Positions 20,273 through 29,739 of a DNA stretch of 64,000 bases are shown piece by piece. The stretch spans positions 54,640-118,639 of the forward strand of contig CAYMTA010000010.1 of the NCBI GenBank assembly GCA_964393275.1. The letters are read 5' to 3'. The position numbers and the translations under genes were made by a program. This DNA comes from SLRI01 sp964393275. GTDB lineage: Bacteria; Pseudomonadota; Alphaproteobacteria; Geminicoccales; Geminicoccaceae. The notes under the pieces were generated by a model. That model saw only the letters and a program-made list of their open reading frames with translations. It was not told the origin of the DNA and did not search any database. Every line of letters begins with the position of its first letter. The first letter of the stretch is position 1.

Positions 20273-20915
20273 GAGGCGGCGTGCCGGGCTGGGGCTTCGG
20301 GCCCGGCTCGGACTCGGGCTCGGGCTGGGGCAGGCGTGCCGGATCGTCGGCCGCGACCGCGCCCGTCGCCGCCTCGGTCCGCTTCCCCGCTCGCCTGCCG
20401 CGGATCGGCTTCACCGGCAGGCGAAGCCTCGGCTGCTCCGGGGCGGGCTCGGCCGGGGCGAGCGATTGAGGCGCGGGCGGTTGCGGCGCGGGCGGTTGCG
20501 GTTCCGGGGCGGCTGCCGGCGGCAGGCGTGTGCCGAGCCCGGTCCGCCGCGCGATCTCGGCCCGCCGCTCGGATGACGCGGATGCTATCATCGGGTAATC
20601 GCGGACGAGGCCGAACCTCTCGATATATTGGCCCGGCGTCAGCCCGTGGGCGGCGAGGAGATGGCGGCGCAGCGACTTGAGCGGCCTGCCGCAGACGAGG
20701 CAGACGAGGCTGTCCCGCCGGATGGATTCCCGCACCGGCACGGCCGGCTCGGCCAGGCGCGGCTGCTCCGCCGGCCGGCCGAGACCGCCGAGCTCCGTGC
20801 CGACAGTGGTCACCAGCCGCCCGACATCGGTGGCGGCGAGGTCGTGCCTGCGGAAATAGGCGGTGACGATTCGGGTCGTGAGCTCGGCCAGGCTCGGCGC
20901 GTCATCGTCGCTCAT
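20262..20915 (-). CDS. MucR/Ros family zinc-finger transcriptional regulator
   Basis: 217-residue regulator. The MucR domain spans about residues 6-125, with the prokaryotic C2H2 finger C72-X2-C75-X9-H85-X4-H90 (CLVCGRPLKSLRRHLLAAH) and the following LTPGQYIERFGL, which is typical. MucR proteins act as H-NS-like silencers and cell-cycle or virulence regulators in alphaproteobacteria. This one is about 70 residues longer than usual because of a proline- and alanine-rich tail with PQPPAPQ repeats, of unknown role. It overlaps the convergent ABC gene at its 3' end. Confidence 0.92.
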   Translation of the reverse strand: MSDDDAPSLAELTTRIVTAYFRRHDLAATDVGRLVTTVGTELGGLGRPAEQPRLAEPAVPVRESIRRDSLVCLVCGRPLKSLRRHLLAAHGLTPGQYIERFGLVRDYPMIASASSERRAEIARRTGLGTRLPPAAAPEPQPPAPQPPAPQSLAPAEPAPEQPRLRLPVKPIRGRRAGKRTEAATGAVAADDPARLPQPEPESEPGPKPQPGTPPPKS

Positions 20916-21051
20916 TTTTGCTTTCAGGCTCGTCTGGAGGGTTCATTCGGCTCGGCAGGGTTGCCTCGGCCGGGCGAAATTGCCGGCACCACCCGCGCGA
21001 CACAAGCCCTTTTCGGTCCAGGGAACGCGACCGTCCATGCGCCACCGTGCC

Positions 21052-24000
21052 CTACTCGCCGGCCGCCGCCACCGCCAGCCTCTCGCGGCCCGTCCCCGGC
21101 GGCTGTCGGCTGTCGGCCGGCCGGGTGCCGGTCGGCCCGGCCCGGCCGGCACGTTCCTGGCGCAGGCGGCGGGCGAGCAGACGGCAGAGGGCGAGGGTCA
21201 GGGCCGGATGGTCGCGGGCGATGTCCTCGAAGGCGACCCGATGGAGCTGCAGCAGCCGGCAGGCGGTGCCGGCGGTGATTTTGGGCGCCACCAGGCTCGG
21301 GTCGACCAACGCCGTCTCGCCGATGATCTCGCCCGGCCCTGCCATCTCGACCTGCCCGTCCGGCCAGGCGACCTCGACGCGGCCTTCGTCGACCAGCCAG
21401 ACCCGGGGCGAGGCGCCGCCGCCCCGCTGGACGGTCATGCCGGGCGCGAAGCGGCGCTCCTCGACCAGGGGTGCCAGCGTCTCGAGCGCTTCGAGCGACA
21501 GCCCGGCCAGGAGCTCGAACCGCTTGAGCCGCAGCAGCGCCTCGAGCATCTCGCCGTCGTTGGACGTTGGGCCCGGGCGGGCGAAGAACGGCATGGCCAC
21601 CTCGTCGGTCGTTGCGGGAAGATCGGCTCCGGCCGCCGCTACAATGCCGGTGCGGCGCTCGCGCCGGAGCCCGATCGCGGCCCTGAGCCAGCGGCCGTCG
21701 ATGCCCTCGACGAGCCGCTCGATGGCTTCCACCGAGGCGCCGGACGACCGATGGCCGGCGGGCGATCCCTGATGCGGCAGATGCAGCCGCTCGAGCAGCG
21801 GCACGAAGCGGCGTGCGAGCTGGCCGTGGCGGAGCGAGACGAGGCCGTCGATGCCGCCGGCGACCAGCCGCGTGTCGGCCTCGCCGAGCGCCCGGCGCAG
21901 CTCCGCCGCATGGCCCGCCTCGCCCAGGGCCGCGATCCCGACGAAGAGCCGGTCCGTGAGGCCCCCGGCATGATCGAGAAGGGCCGCGTGCAGCGGTGCC
22001 AGCGACAGGTCGCCGGTCGCAGCGATGCGGTCGAGCAGCAGCGCGTGGCGTTCGGCGAGCTCGGCGAGGCCGGCGATCAGGCGCCTGAGCAGGCGCCGTG
22101 CCGGACGGCTGCCGATCGCCGCCAGAAGCTCGATGACACCAAGCGGCGCGGCCGCCCCGCGCCCGGCCTGCGCCGCGAGCAGCGCCAGCGCCCGGTCGGC
22201 GAGCGGCAGGAGGGCGTCGACGGCGACGCGCCGCACCTGTGGGCTCGGGTCGACCAGGGTGGTCATGGCGAGCTCGAGTCGCTTTGCCGGCGGCTGCATC
22301 GCCACGAGGGCCCCCAGCGCCAGCGCCCGATGGGCCGGCGCCGCCGTCTCCAGCCCGTCCCGGGCGAGCCTCACCAGCGCCGCATCGGGTGGTTCGGGTG
22401 GATGGCGCAGCACCGCCTCGAGGAGCGCCAGCCGCAGCGGCTCCGGCATGTCGGCCTGATCGAGCCTTCGAGCGAGGCGCGGCGCCAGGGCGGGCGGTGC
22501 GTGGCGCACCACGGCGACGAGCCGGCCAAAAAGAGCGGTGTCCCCCCGCCAGGCGACGGCTTCCGACGAAACCTTCGGGCCCTCGGCGAAGAGCTCGGCG
22601 AGAGCCAGGCAGAAATCGCCCGCCGCCCCCGACGCCTCCGGCTCCGCCCCGGCGAAGAGGCGGGCGGCGGAGAGCAATGCCATGGCCTCGCGCTCGGCCG
22701 TGGCGGTCGCCGCCTCGAGCGCCCGGCCGAGGGCCATGGGCTCGGCCCGTGCCAGGATCGCCACGACCCGCGCCCAGTCCGTCTCGCCGAGCCGCTGTGC
22801 CGCATCGACCAGGGCCGCGAGCAGGGGGGTGATCAGCTCTTGGGCCGCGGCCTGATCGGCTGGCCGCAGCGCCGCCTCGACCAGATCGATGGCGAAGAGC
22901 CGGTCCGCCGCCCGCCGGCTCGCCAGGAGCCGGGCGAGCCGATCCCGGTCGGCCGAGGGAGCCTGCGCTTTGCCCCGGCGCCCGGCCGTTGCCGGCAGCC
23001 GGGCCCGCTGGCCGTGCCGCAGGTGGCGGACCAGGGTCGGCAGGTAATGCCGCGCCACCACGAGATTGAGCAGGACGAAGAAGCCGGCGGCCACGAGCGC
23101 CAGCACGCGGGCGCGGAACGCGGCCTCGTCGGCCGGCAGCACGGCGAGGACCAGCCCGGCCAGCGCCATGCCGATCGGGTAGAAGACGCCGTCGGCCAGG
23201 GTGCGGGCCCGGCCGTGCACGGCGGCCGGCAGGGCGCCGTAATTGGTCGTGTTGACCGGCTCGAACACGGCATTCGAGACCGCCTCGGTGTTGAGGTGGG
23301 CGAGAATCGCCCAGCCGAGACGCGGCTGCGCCAGGAGGGCCGCGAGGCAGGCGAGCGAGGCGAAGGGAAAGAGCAGGTTGCGCAGCAGAGGCCCCGCCCG
23401 CTCGACGACGCCTTGTGCCGCGAGCCAGAGCACGGCGAGCTCCGCGAGCTGCAGGCCGGCGAAGACGAGCGCCAGGAACCGGCCGAGCTCGGCCTCGTCG
23501 ACGTAGGCCTCGGCGTAGAGGGCGAAGCAGACGAACTCGGTGAGGCTGTAGACGACGGTCAGCATCATCGAGTTGAGCGCCAGGAGCAGCGCGAAGGGAT
23601 GGCGGGCGAGAAACCGCCCGAGATCGCCGAGCCCGCCCGGGGCGTCGCCGCCGTCCTGGAGATCGTCCACCGCCCGCGGCACCGCCAGGGGCCAGAGGAC
23701 GAGAGCGGCGAGGGTCGCGAGCAGGATCACCGGTGCTATGAGCTGCTGGGGCTGCAGCCAGAGCAGCGCCCGCTCGGCGAGGATGCCGGCGGTGCTGCCG
23801 CCGAGGGCGATGGCGATGTAGAGGCGCGTCGTCAGCCGGCGCAACCGCAGATTGTCGAGGAAGGCCGCGGCCAGGACCCAGAAGACGATGTCGGTGACGA
23901 TGTCGTAGAGATGGGCGGTGAGCAGCAGGGCCAGGGGCGCCCCTTCGAGGCCGAGCGCCAGGCCGAGCAGCAGGCCCGCCACGACCAAGCCTATGGCCAA

Positions 24001-24264
24001 GGCGAGACCGGGCAGGAGCCGGCCGCCCGGCACCCGGTCGACGATCCGCCCGAGCCCGATCGAGACGAGCGTGGCGAGCACGGCCAGGGCGACGTAGAGC
24101 AGCGGCAGGCCGGCGATGCCGTCGCGAGCGAGAAAGAGCGTGGTGCCGGTCGTGTAGAGCAGCACCTTGCCGGCGCTGAGCAGGCCCGCGACCAGCGCCA
24201 GCCTGACCACGACCGAGCTCCGAAGGCCGCCCATGCCGACCGTCACCCGGCCCGCTCCGCCCAA
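21052..24264 (-). CDS. MFS/nucleotide-transporter-like protein fused to HEAT repeats and a cyclic-nucleotide-binding domain
   Basis: 1070-residue fusion. Residues about 15-415 hold some 12 hydrophobic segments of an MFS fold resembling the bacterial ADP/ATP (NTT/Tlc) carrier group; VNTTNYGALP around 330 is a family-type loop. From about 430 to 860 there are degenerate helical HEAT-like repeats, leucine- and alanine-rich with paired helices. Residues about 905-1030 are a cyclic-nucleotide-binding beta-roll (LAPLVEERRFAPGMTV, GPGEIIGETALVD). In canonical cNMP sites the last block reads RxA after GExA; here GETALVDPSLVAPKI lacks the phosphate-binding Arg, so the ligand may be absent or different. 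Transport activity is unproven. Start at 24264 is taken as the first plausible ATG; MGGLRSS, ten residues in, is an alternative. Confidence 0.85.
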   Translation of the reverse strand: MGGAGRVTVGMGGLRSSVVVRLALVAGLLSAGKVLLYTTGTTLFLARDGIAGLPLLYVALAVLATLVSIGLGRIVDRVPGGRLLPGLALAIGLVVAGLLLGLALGLEGAPLALLLTAHLYDIVTDIVFWVLAAAFLDNLRLRRLTTRLYIAIALGGSTAGILAERALLWLQPQQLIAPVILLATLAALVLWPLAVPRAVDDLQDGGDAPGGLGDLGRFLARHPFALLLALNSMMLTVVYSLTEFVCFALYAEAYVDEAELGRFLALVFAGLQLAELAVLWLAAQGVVERAGPLLRNLLFPFASLACLAALLAQPRLGWAILAHLNTEAVSNAVFEPVNTTNYGALPAAVHGRARTLADGVFYPIGMALAGLVLAVLPADEAAFRARVLALVAAGFFVLLNLVVARHYLPTLVRHLRHGQRARLPATAGRRGKAQAPSADRDRLARLLASRRAADRLFAIDLVEAALRPADQAAAQELITPLLAALVDAAQRLGETDWARVVAILARAEPMALGRALEAATATAEREAMALLSAARLFAGAEPEASGAAGDFCLALAELFAEGPKVSSEAVAWRGDTALFGRLVAVVRHAPPALAPRLARRLDQADMPEPLRLALLEAVLRHPPEPPDAALVRLARDGLETAAPAHRALALGALVAMQPPAKRLELAMTTLVDPSPQVRRVAVDALLPLADRALALLAAQAGRGAAAPLGVIELLAAIGSRPARRLLRRLIAGLAELAERHALLLDRIAATGDLSLAPLHAALLDHAGGLTDRLFVGIAALGEAGHAAELRRALGEADTRLVAGGIDGLVSLRHGQLARRFVPLLERLHLPHQGSPAGHRSSGASVEAIERLVEGIDGRWLRAAIGLRRERRTGIVAAAGADLPATTDEVAMPFFARPGPTSNDGEMLEALLRLKRFELLAGLSLEALETLAPLVEERRFAPGMTVQRGGGASPRVWLVDEGRVEVAWPDGQVEMAGPGEIIGETALVDPSLVAPKITAGTACRLLQLHRVAFEDIARDHPALTLALCRLLARRLRQERAGRAGPTGTRPADSRQPPGTGRERLAVAAAGE

Positions 24265-24386
24265 GGGTCAGGCCGAAAGTCGCGTCCGGCCCGTGACGGC
24301 GGGCGGCGGGAGACGCAACCGGGTGCCCGCGCCGGCGGATGCGAGAGGCGGCCCCGCGCGGCCATCCGGGGCTGCTCGACAGCCGG

Positions 24387-24974
24387 CTAGGCCGACACCG
24401 ACAGGGCGGCATCCAGGGCTGTGGCCTCGCCCTCGGCAGCGACAGCATCCCGGGCGGCGACGAAGCGCCCGACGACGTCCTGCGCCAGATAGCGCTGCCG
24501 TACCGCCCTGGGCAGGGTCTCGAAGGCGCCGATCGTGCCGCGGCAGGCGGCTGCACCGCAGGCGCAGCTCATCCGCTCGGGCGTGCCGGAGATGTAGGTC
24601 GAGTAGTCGTAGGTCAGCTCGTCGCCCGGGGCGATGTCGCGCAGGGCGATCATCCGATAGCCGGCCGGCGTCAATCTGAGACCGGTGCTGGGCGCGCAAC
24701 TGTGGTTGACGAAATCGTCGAGATTGGCGTTCGGCAGCAGGAAGGCGTCGGCGCCGATCTGGAAGAGGTCCTGGCTGAGGTCGTAGCCGCGCGCCAGGGC
24801 CTCCGCCAGGGTCATCACCCCGGCATAGTAGTCGCCGTCCTCGTCGACCACGATGGCGCTGCCGGCCGCGAAGGCGCGGGCGGCGAAGATGCCGAAGCCG
24901 CGATCCGGCGTTTCGGCGATGTAGATGTGCAGGCACTTGGTCAGCTTCTTGAGCCGTGACAGCACGTCGCTCAT
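24387..24974 (-). CDS. SET-domain protein (putative lysine methyltransferase)
   Basis: 195 residues from the ATG at 24974. SET motifs are complete: RGFGIFAARAFAAGS near the N terminus, the pseudoknot NHSCAPS, GDELTYDYSTY, and a cysteine-containing post-SET segment (CACGAAACRG). SET enzymes transfer methyl groups from S-adenosylmethionine to lysines in eukaryotes and some bacteria; the target here is unknown. An in-frame extension to 25067 is possible, but its residues are arginine-rich and not domain-like. It lies about 155 bp downstream of the GGDEF-EAL gene on the same strand. Confidence 0.87.
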   Translation of the reverse strand: MSDVLSRLKKLTKCLHIYIAETPDRGFGIFAARAFAAGSAIVVDEDGDYYAGVMTLAEALARGYDLSQDLFQIGADAFLLPNANLDDFVNHSCAPSTGLRLTPAGYRMIALRDIAPGDELTYDYSTYISGTPERMSCACGAAACRGTIGAFETLPRAVRQRYLAQDVVGRFVAARDAVAAEGEATALDAALSVSA

Positions 24975-25128
24975 GATGACGGTATCCCGGTGGATCGCCG
25001 GATCGGCGGGACTGCCGATGCCAGGGCGTCGCCGCCGCCGAACGGGATAACTCAATTCAACCTGCAAGTATAGCCATCAACAACAATTCCCGTCATGCGT
25101 GAACTCTGGGCGCCCGCCGCGGTGACCC

Positions 25129-27654
25129 TCAGGCCGGATCGAGCACGCCCGACGGCTCGGCGAGGAAAGTGGCGAGCTGGGCCAGCGGCATGGGCCTGGC
25201 GAAGTGGTAGCCCTGCGCCTCGTGGCAGCCGGCCTGCTCCAGAAAGCGGCGCTGCTCGAGCGTCTCGACGCCCTCGGCGCAGATCGTCATGCCGAGGCTC
25301 CGGCCGATGCCGACCACCGCCTTGACGATCGCCGCACCGTTGCCCCGCCTGCCGAGATCCATGACGAAGGAGCGATCGATCTTGATCTTGTCGAAGGGGA
25401 AGCGGTTGAGATAGCTCAGGCTCGAGTAGCCCGTGCCGAAATCGTCCATGGCGATCCTGGCCCCCATGTCCTTGACGTGGCGCAGCTCGGCGATCGCCGC
25501 CTCGGCCCCCTCGATCATCACGCTCTCGGTGATCTCGAGCTCGAGCCTTTCGGCATCGAAGCCGGTCTCGGCAATGACGTCGGCGACCAGCTCGGCGATG
25601 CCGCCGCGCTTGAGCTGGACCGGCGAGAGATTGACCGCGAGCTCGAGGCCACCGTGCGCCTGGATGTCGGCGCAGGCCCGGCGCAGGACCCAGGCGCCGA
25701 GCTCGACGATCAGCCCGGTCTCCTCGGCGACGCCGATGAAGTCGACCGGCGAGACCATGCCCCGCTCCGGATGGTTCCAGCGCACCAGCGCCTCGACGCC
25801 GCTCACCCGCCCCTTCTTCAGGTCTATCTTCGGCTGGTAGAAGAGCTCGAGCTCGTGCCGTGCGATGGCGAGGCGGAGGTCGCGCTCGAGCGTCTTGCGC
25901 GCCTGCAGCCGGGCATCCATGTCGCGCTCGAAGAAACGGAACGAGCCGCGCCCCTCGCTCTTGGCGCGATCGAGGGCGATGTCGGCGTTCTGCAGCAGGC
26001 GGCCGCTGATCGAGCCGTCGACCGGCAGCATGGCGATGCCGATGCTGGCCGTGACCAGGACCCGCTCGGCGCCGATGTCGAAAGGCATCTGGACGACCGA
26101 GAGAATGCGGCGGGCGAGGAGCTCGACCGCGGCCACGTCCTGCACCGCCGTCTGGATGACCACGAACTCGTCGCCGCCGACCCGGGCGAGCGTGTCGGTC
26201 TCGCGCAGGCAGGCCTCGAGCCGCTCCGCGACCTGCCGGATCAGCGTGTCGCCGGCACCGTGGCCGAGCGTGTCGTTGACGTCCTTGAAGCGGTCGAGAT
26301 CGACGCAGAGCACGGCCGCCATCTCGCGCCGGCGAGCGACCTGGGCGATCGTCTCGTCGAGCCGCTCGGCCAGCATGTTGCGGTTGGGCAGGCCGGTCAG
26401 GGCATCGTGGCGCGACAGGAACTGGGCACGGCGCTCCGCCTCGAGCTCCCTCGTGATGTCGGTCGCGGTGCCGCGAAAGCCCTGGAAGGCGCCAGCGAGA
26501 TCGAGCACCGGCTTGCCGGCGATGCGCAGCGAGTGGCGGACACCGTCCGCATCGTCGCAGACCGCGAGGACATTGCGGAACGGCAGCGCCTCGGTCAGCG
26601 CTCGGCGGTAGTGCGCCCACTGGATGTCGTTGTCGCCCTGATGGAAGAGCTGGTCGAGTGATCGGCCCGTCATGCTGGAGGCGGGTATGCCGATGATCTC
26701 CGCGACCCGCTCGGAGACGAAGGCGAGATGCAGGGTCTCGTCGGTTTCCCAGATCCAGTCGGAGCTGGCGTCGGCGACGTCGCGAAACCGTGACTGGCTG
26801 TCCTCGAAGGCTCGCGCCGCGTGGCCGGCCTGCCGGATCACGACGGCGCTGAAGCCGCCGATGACGACCAGGGCCAAAAGCAGCGACGGTGCGATCGAGC
26901 GAATGAACTGCCGGCCGGGCCGGTGCGGCTGCCAGGCGAGGCGACCGGCGGCGCCGCCGTTGACCGTGGTGAGCGGCAGCGACGCCACCTCGTCGTCCTC
27001 GGCGCCATCGGCGATATGCATGCCCGTCAGGCGGAACCGCTCGGCGATGTCGCCGAGCAGCGCCTCGTCGAGCAGCTTGACGAAGACGAGCACGCTGCGC
27101 GGCCCGGGCGGCAGCACGAAATCGCCGGTCTCCTCGGGCGTGATGGCGCTCGCCGCCGCGACCGCCACCTCGCCGCCGACCAGGACGATGCCGGTCTGGT
27201 AGTCCGGCTCGTGCTCGCTGGCGTGGCGGGCGGCGACGATGAGCTGCTCGAGCCCGCCGGTGATCGGCGGCAGCAGGGCGGCCTCGGCGCGCTCGCCCTC
27301 GAACGCCGCGTAGGCGGTCTGGTCGCTGCCATCGATGACCAGCGTGTACTGGTAGTTGTGAGTCTCGAAGATGTAGCCGGCGAAGTTCAGATCGGCCCAT
27401 TCGGGATCGATCTCGACATGCAGGTAGCGCACGGCGTCGTTCCACCAGGCGTAGTCCTTGGCGACCCTGCCGACCTGCGTTTCGCGCAGGCGGAGGGTCT
27501 GCTCGACCGTGTTGATCGACTGGAGCCGGGCCGTCTCGTCCTCCGTGCCGGCATTGATCGCCATCAGGCCGAGCAGAATGAAGAGGCTCGCGGCCATCAG
27601 GGCGGCGGTCGGCGCGATGATCCGTCGGCCGAGACGAGGGCTTATCTTTTCCAT
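25129..27654 (-). CDS. membrane sensor with CHASE4, PAS, GGDEF and EAL domains
   Basis: 841-residue c-di-GMP turnover protein. A first membrane helix (about 13-33) and a second (about 258-278) bracket a periplasmic CHASE4-type sensor (AKDYAWWNDAVRYL near 66). A PAS domain follows (about 295-410), then GGDEF (intact active site at 493-497, with an inhibitory RxxD I-site, RETD, five residues before it) and EAL (catalytic EAL at about 621, with DDFGTGYSSL and EGVET). Both enzymatic halves look active, so net direction depends on sensing. It is divergent from speE with about 190 bp between. Confidence 0.95.
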   Translation of the reverse strand: MEKISPRLGRRIIAPTAALMAASLFILLGLMAINAGTEDETARLQSINTVEQTLRLRETQVGRVAKDYAWWNDAVRYLHVEIDPEWADLNFAGYIFETHNYQYTLVIDGSDQTAYAAFEGERAEAALLPPITGGLEQLIVAARHASEHEPDYQTGIVLVGGEVAVAAASAITPEETGDFVLPPGPRSVLVFVKLLDEALLGDIAERFRLTGMHIADGAEDDEVASLPLTTVNGGAAGRLAWQPHRPGRQFIRSIAPSLLLALVVIGGFSAVVIRQAGHAARAFEDSQSRFRDVADASSDWIWETDETLHLAFVSERVAEIIGIPASSMTGRSLDQLFHQGDNDIQWAHYRRALTEALPFRNVLAVCDDADGVRHSLRIAGKPVLDLAGAFQGFRGTATDITRELEAERRAQFLSRHDALTGLPNRNMLAERLDETIAQVARRREMAAVLCVDLDRFKDVNDTLGHGAGDTLIRQVAERLEACLRETDTLARVGGDEFVVIQTAVQDVAAVELLARRILSVVQMPFDIGAERVLVTASIGIAMLPVDGSISGRLLQNADIALDRAKSEGRGSFRFFERDMDARLQARKTLERDLRLAIARHELELFYQPKIDLKKGRVSGVEALVRWNHPERGMVSPVDFIGVAEETGLIVELGAWVLRRACADIQAHGGLELAVNLSPVQLKRGGIAELVADVIAETGFDAERLELEITESVMIEGAEAAIAELRHVKDMGARIAMDDFGTGYSSLSYLNRFPFDKIKIDRSFVMDLGRRGNGAAIVKAVVGIGRSLGMTICAEGVETLEQRRFLEQAGCHEAQGYHFARPMPLAQLATFLAEPSGVLDPA

Positions 27655-27841
27655 GGCGATCGCACGTCCTGAGGCGCTGTTTCGTGCAGATTGGCCCGAG
27701 TGTCGCAGCTCCGCATGAAGACGAGGTTAACGTCGCCGCTCCGGGCCGAGGGCCTGCCCGGAACCCGGCGACTTCGGCTTGCCGCACGCCAGAAAAGGGA
27801 TCATAGTGATTCATATTCTACCAATTGGGGAATTGCTGGCG

Positions 27842-28723
27842 ATGGGCTGGATCCAGGAAGCGTATTATCCGAGCTGGCAGCAGAGCCTCAGGGTGGACCG
27901 CGAGGTGTTCCGCCGGCAGAGCGCCCACCAGGAGATCCTGATCTTCGACAATGCCGATCTCGGCCGGGTCCTGATGCTCGACGGCCTGGTCCAGGCGACC
28001 GAGCGCGACGAGTTCATCTACCATGAGAGCCTCGTCAACCTCGCCTGGGCGAGCCATGCGGCCGCCCGCCGCGTCCTGGTGATCGGCGGCGGCGATGGCG
28101 GCTGCCTGCGCGAGCTGGTCCGGCACGCCGACCTCGAGGCGATCGATCTGGTCGAGATCGACGCCGCGGTGATCGATGCCAGCCGGCGCCATCTGCCCTC
28201 GATCCACGCCGGCGCCTTCGACGACCGGCGGGTGCGCGTGGTGATCGATGACGGCTCGGCGTTCCTGGAGCGGTCCAGCGAGACCTACGACCTCGTGCTG
28301 GTCGACGCCCCCGATCCGGTCGGCGCCGGGGCGGCGCTCTTCACCGAGGCGTTCTACCGTGCCTGCCGACGGCGGCTCGGCGCGGCCGGGGTGCTGGCCG
28401 CGCAGTTCGGCAATCCTCTGCTCGACGAGGCCGGCCAGGCCCGCAGCGCGGCCCGGCTCGCCTCGGCCTTTCCGGCCGTCGCCTTCGCCCTGGCACCGGT
28501 CGCGACCTATCTGGGTGGCGCGCTCGCCATCGCCCTCGCCGGCGACCAGCCGCCGATCCGGCGGCGCGAGCCGGCGCATGCGCTGCGCTGGTACGATGCC
28601 GGCCGGCACGACGGCATGCGGCTCCTGGGCGCGGCGCTCGACCCGTCACCGGGCACCGTCCCGCATCTGCCGGGCGTCGCCAACGGCTCGGTCGCTCTGC
28701 CGCACGCCATGCGGGCCCACTGA
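27842..28723 (+). CDS. speE: spermidine synthase (polyamine aminopropyltransferase)
   Basis: 293-residue enzyme that transfers an aminopropyl group from decarboxylated SAM to putrescine. Family marks are an N-terminal beta domain beginning WIQEAYYPSWQQSLRV, the QATERDEFIYHE loop, VLVIGGGDGG (SAM-type nucleotide site), DLVEIDAAV and DAPDPVGAGAALFTEAFY. ATG at 27842 is preceded by TTGGGGA and starts in register with homologues; an upstream in-frame TTG would add 21 residues. No speD gene is in the window. Confidence 0.92.
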   Translation: MGWIQEAYYPSWQQSLRVDREVFRRQSAHQEILIFDNADLGRVLMLDGLVQATERDEFIYHESLVNLAWASHAAARRVLVIGGGDGGCLRELVRHADLEAIDLVEIDAAVIDASRRHLPSIHAGAFDDRRVRVVIDDGSAFLERSSETYDLVLVDAPDPVGAGAALFTEAFYRACRRRLGAAGVLAAQFGNPLLDEAGQARSAARLASAFPAVAFALAPVATYLGGALAIALAGDQPPIRRREPAHALRWYDAGRHDGMRLLGAALDPSPGTVPHLPGVANGSVALPHAMRAH

Positions 28724-28754
28724 CCGGCGGGCCGCGCGACCTCGGCGGGCCGGC

Positions 28755-29633
28755 TCAAAAGCGCGCCACGGCGCTCAGCACGAGGCGTGCCCCGCAGGCA
28801 TCGCTGCCGCCATAGCAATCGTTCCGGCCGAGGCTGGTGTCCGTGTAGTGGAGCCCCAGATCGACCCGGCCGAGCGCCAGCGTCAGCCCCATGCCCCAAT
28901 CGAGATAGTCGTCGAGGCCAGCCATGCTGTTGCTCTCGAACCATTGCCGGCCGAGCCGGGCATCGAGCGTGATCGGCCAGCTTTCGCTTGCCCAAGGCAG
29001 GGCCCAGCTGGCCAGAGCCTCGACATAGTGAGCCCGGCCGACATCGCCCGAATAGTCGGGCGCGAAGGTGTAGCCGAGGCCGAGGGAGACATCGTCGGTG
29101 ACGGCGTAGCCGAGCGCCAGCGGGAATTCGACGTAGTTGTAGTCGAGGTCGCCATCGGCGCCGGGGTAGACGATGTAGGTGGCGGCGACGTCGACGTCGA
29201 AGCCGCTCTGGCCGAGCGGTGCGGCGAGGCCGACCGAGAGGTCGAGCTCGACACGGGCCTCGCCGCCATCGTCGAAATCCACGTTCGAGCCCCAGAGGTC
29301 GAGATAGGCGGTCGCCTCGTTGTCGAGCCTGAGATCGAAGTCATAAGTGAGGCCGCCCTGCAGCGCCGGGCGCTCGTCGCTGTTGCTGATGCCGCGATCG
29401 ACATAGTCGGAGACGAGGCCGAGCTCGCCATGGAGGCGGACGGATGCAGCCTCGTCCTCCGCCGCCTCGTCCTCCGCCGCCTCGTCGATCACCGGCACCC
29501 CATCCGGCGCCACCCCATCCGGCCCGGCCGGGGCTATCTCGCCCCGGCCGTCATGTGGCGCGGCACCGACGAGCAGCATGGCGAGGAGCGCCAGCGCAAG
29601 AACGCAGGGATGGGCCGGGCGGAGCGGCTTCAT
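28755..29633 (-). CDS. TorF family putative porin (TIGR02001 type)
   Basis: 292-residue outer-membrane protein. A signal peptide is followed by an acidic low-complexity stretch made by two short DNA repeats (EDEAAEDEAA) and then a beta-barrel family pattern: GELGLVSDYVDRGIS, ERPALQGGLTYDF, LDLWGSNVDF and a terminal aromatic residue (SAVARF) as expected for BAM substrates. The family is common in proteobacteria; function is not established. It is convergent with speE (31 bp apart). Confidence 0.85.
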   Translation of the reverse strand: MKPLRPAHPCVLALALLAMLLVGAAPHDGRGEIAPAGPDGVAPDGVPVIDEAAEDEAAEDEAASVRLHGELGLVSDYVDRGISNSDERPALQGGLTYDFDLRLDNEATAYLDLWGSNVDFDDGGEARVELDLSVGLAAPLGQSGFDVDVAATYIVYPGADGDLDYNYVEFPLALGYAVTDDVSLGLGYTFAPDYSGDVGRAHYVEALASWALPWASESWPITLDARLGRQWFESNSMAGLDDYLDWGMGLTLALGRVDLGLHYTDTSLGRNDCYGGSDACGARLVLSAVARF

Positions 29634-29739
29634 GACGGGCGGTCCACTTCGAGGCAGCGTGAACGCTTCTTGTGGCCGACGGACCTTTAGATAAGGTTAA
29701 CGTGGCGCATGCCATGCGCGGCGCGCCGGCGTTCCCACC

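Noticed and set aside
27655..27841. Polyamine-type riboswitch ahead of speE
   Set aside because: No conserved stem set could be recognised in the 190-bp divergent gap; only a short AT-rich segment and a ribosome site are visible.
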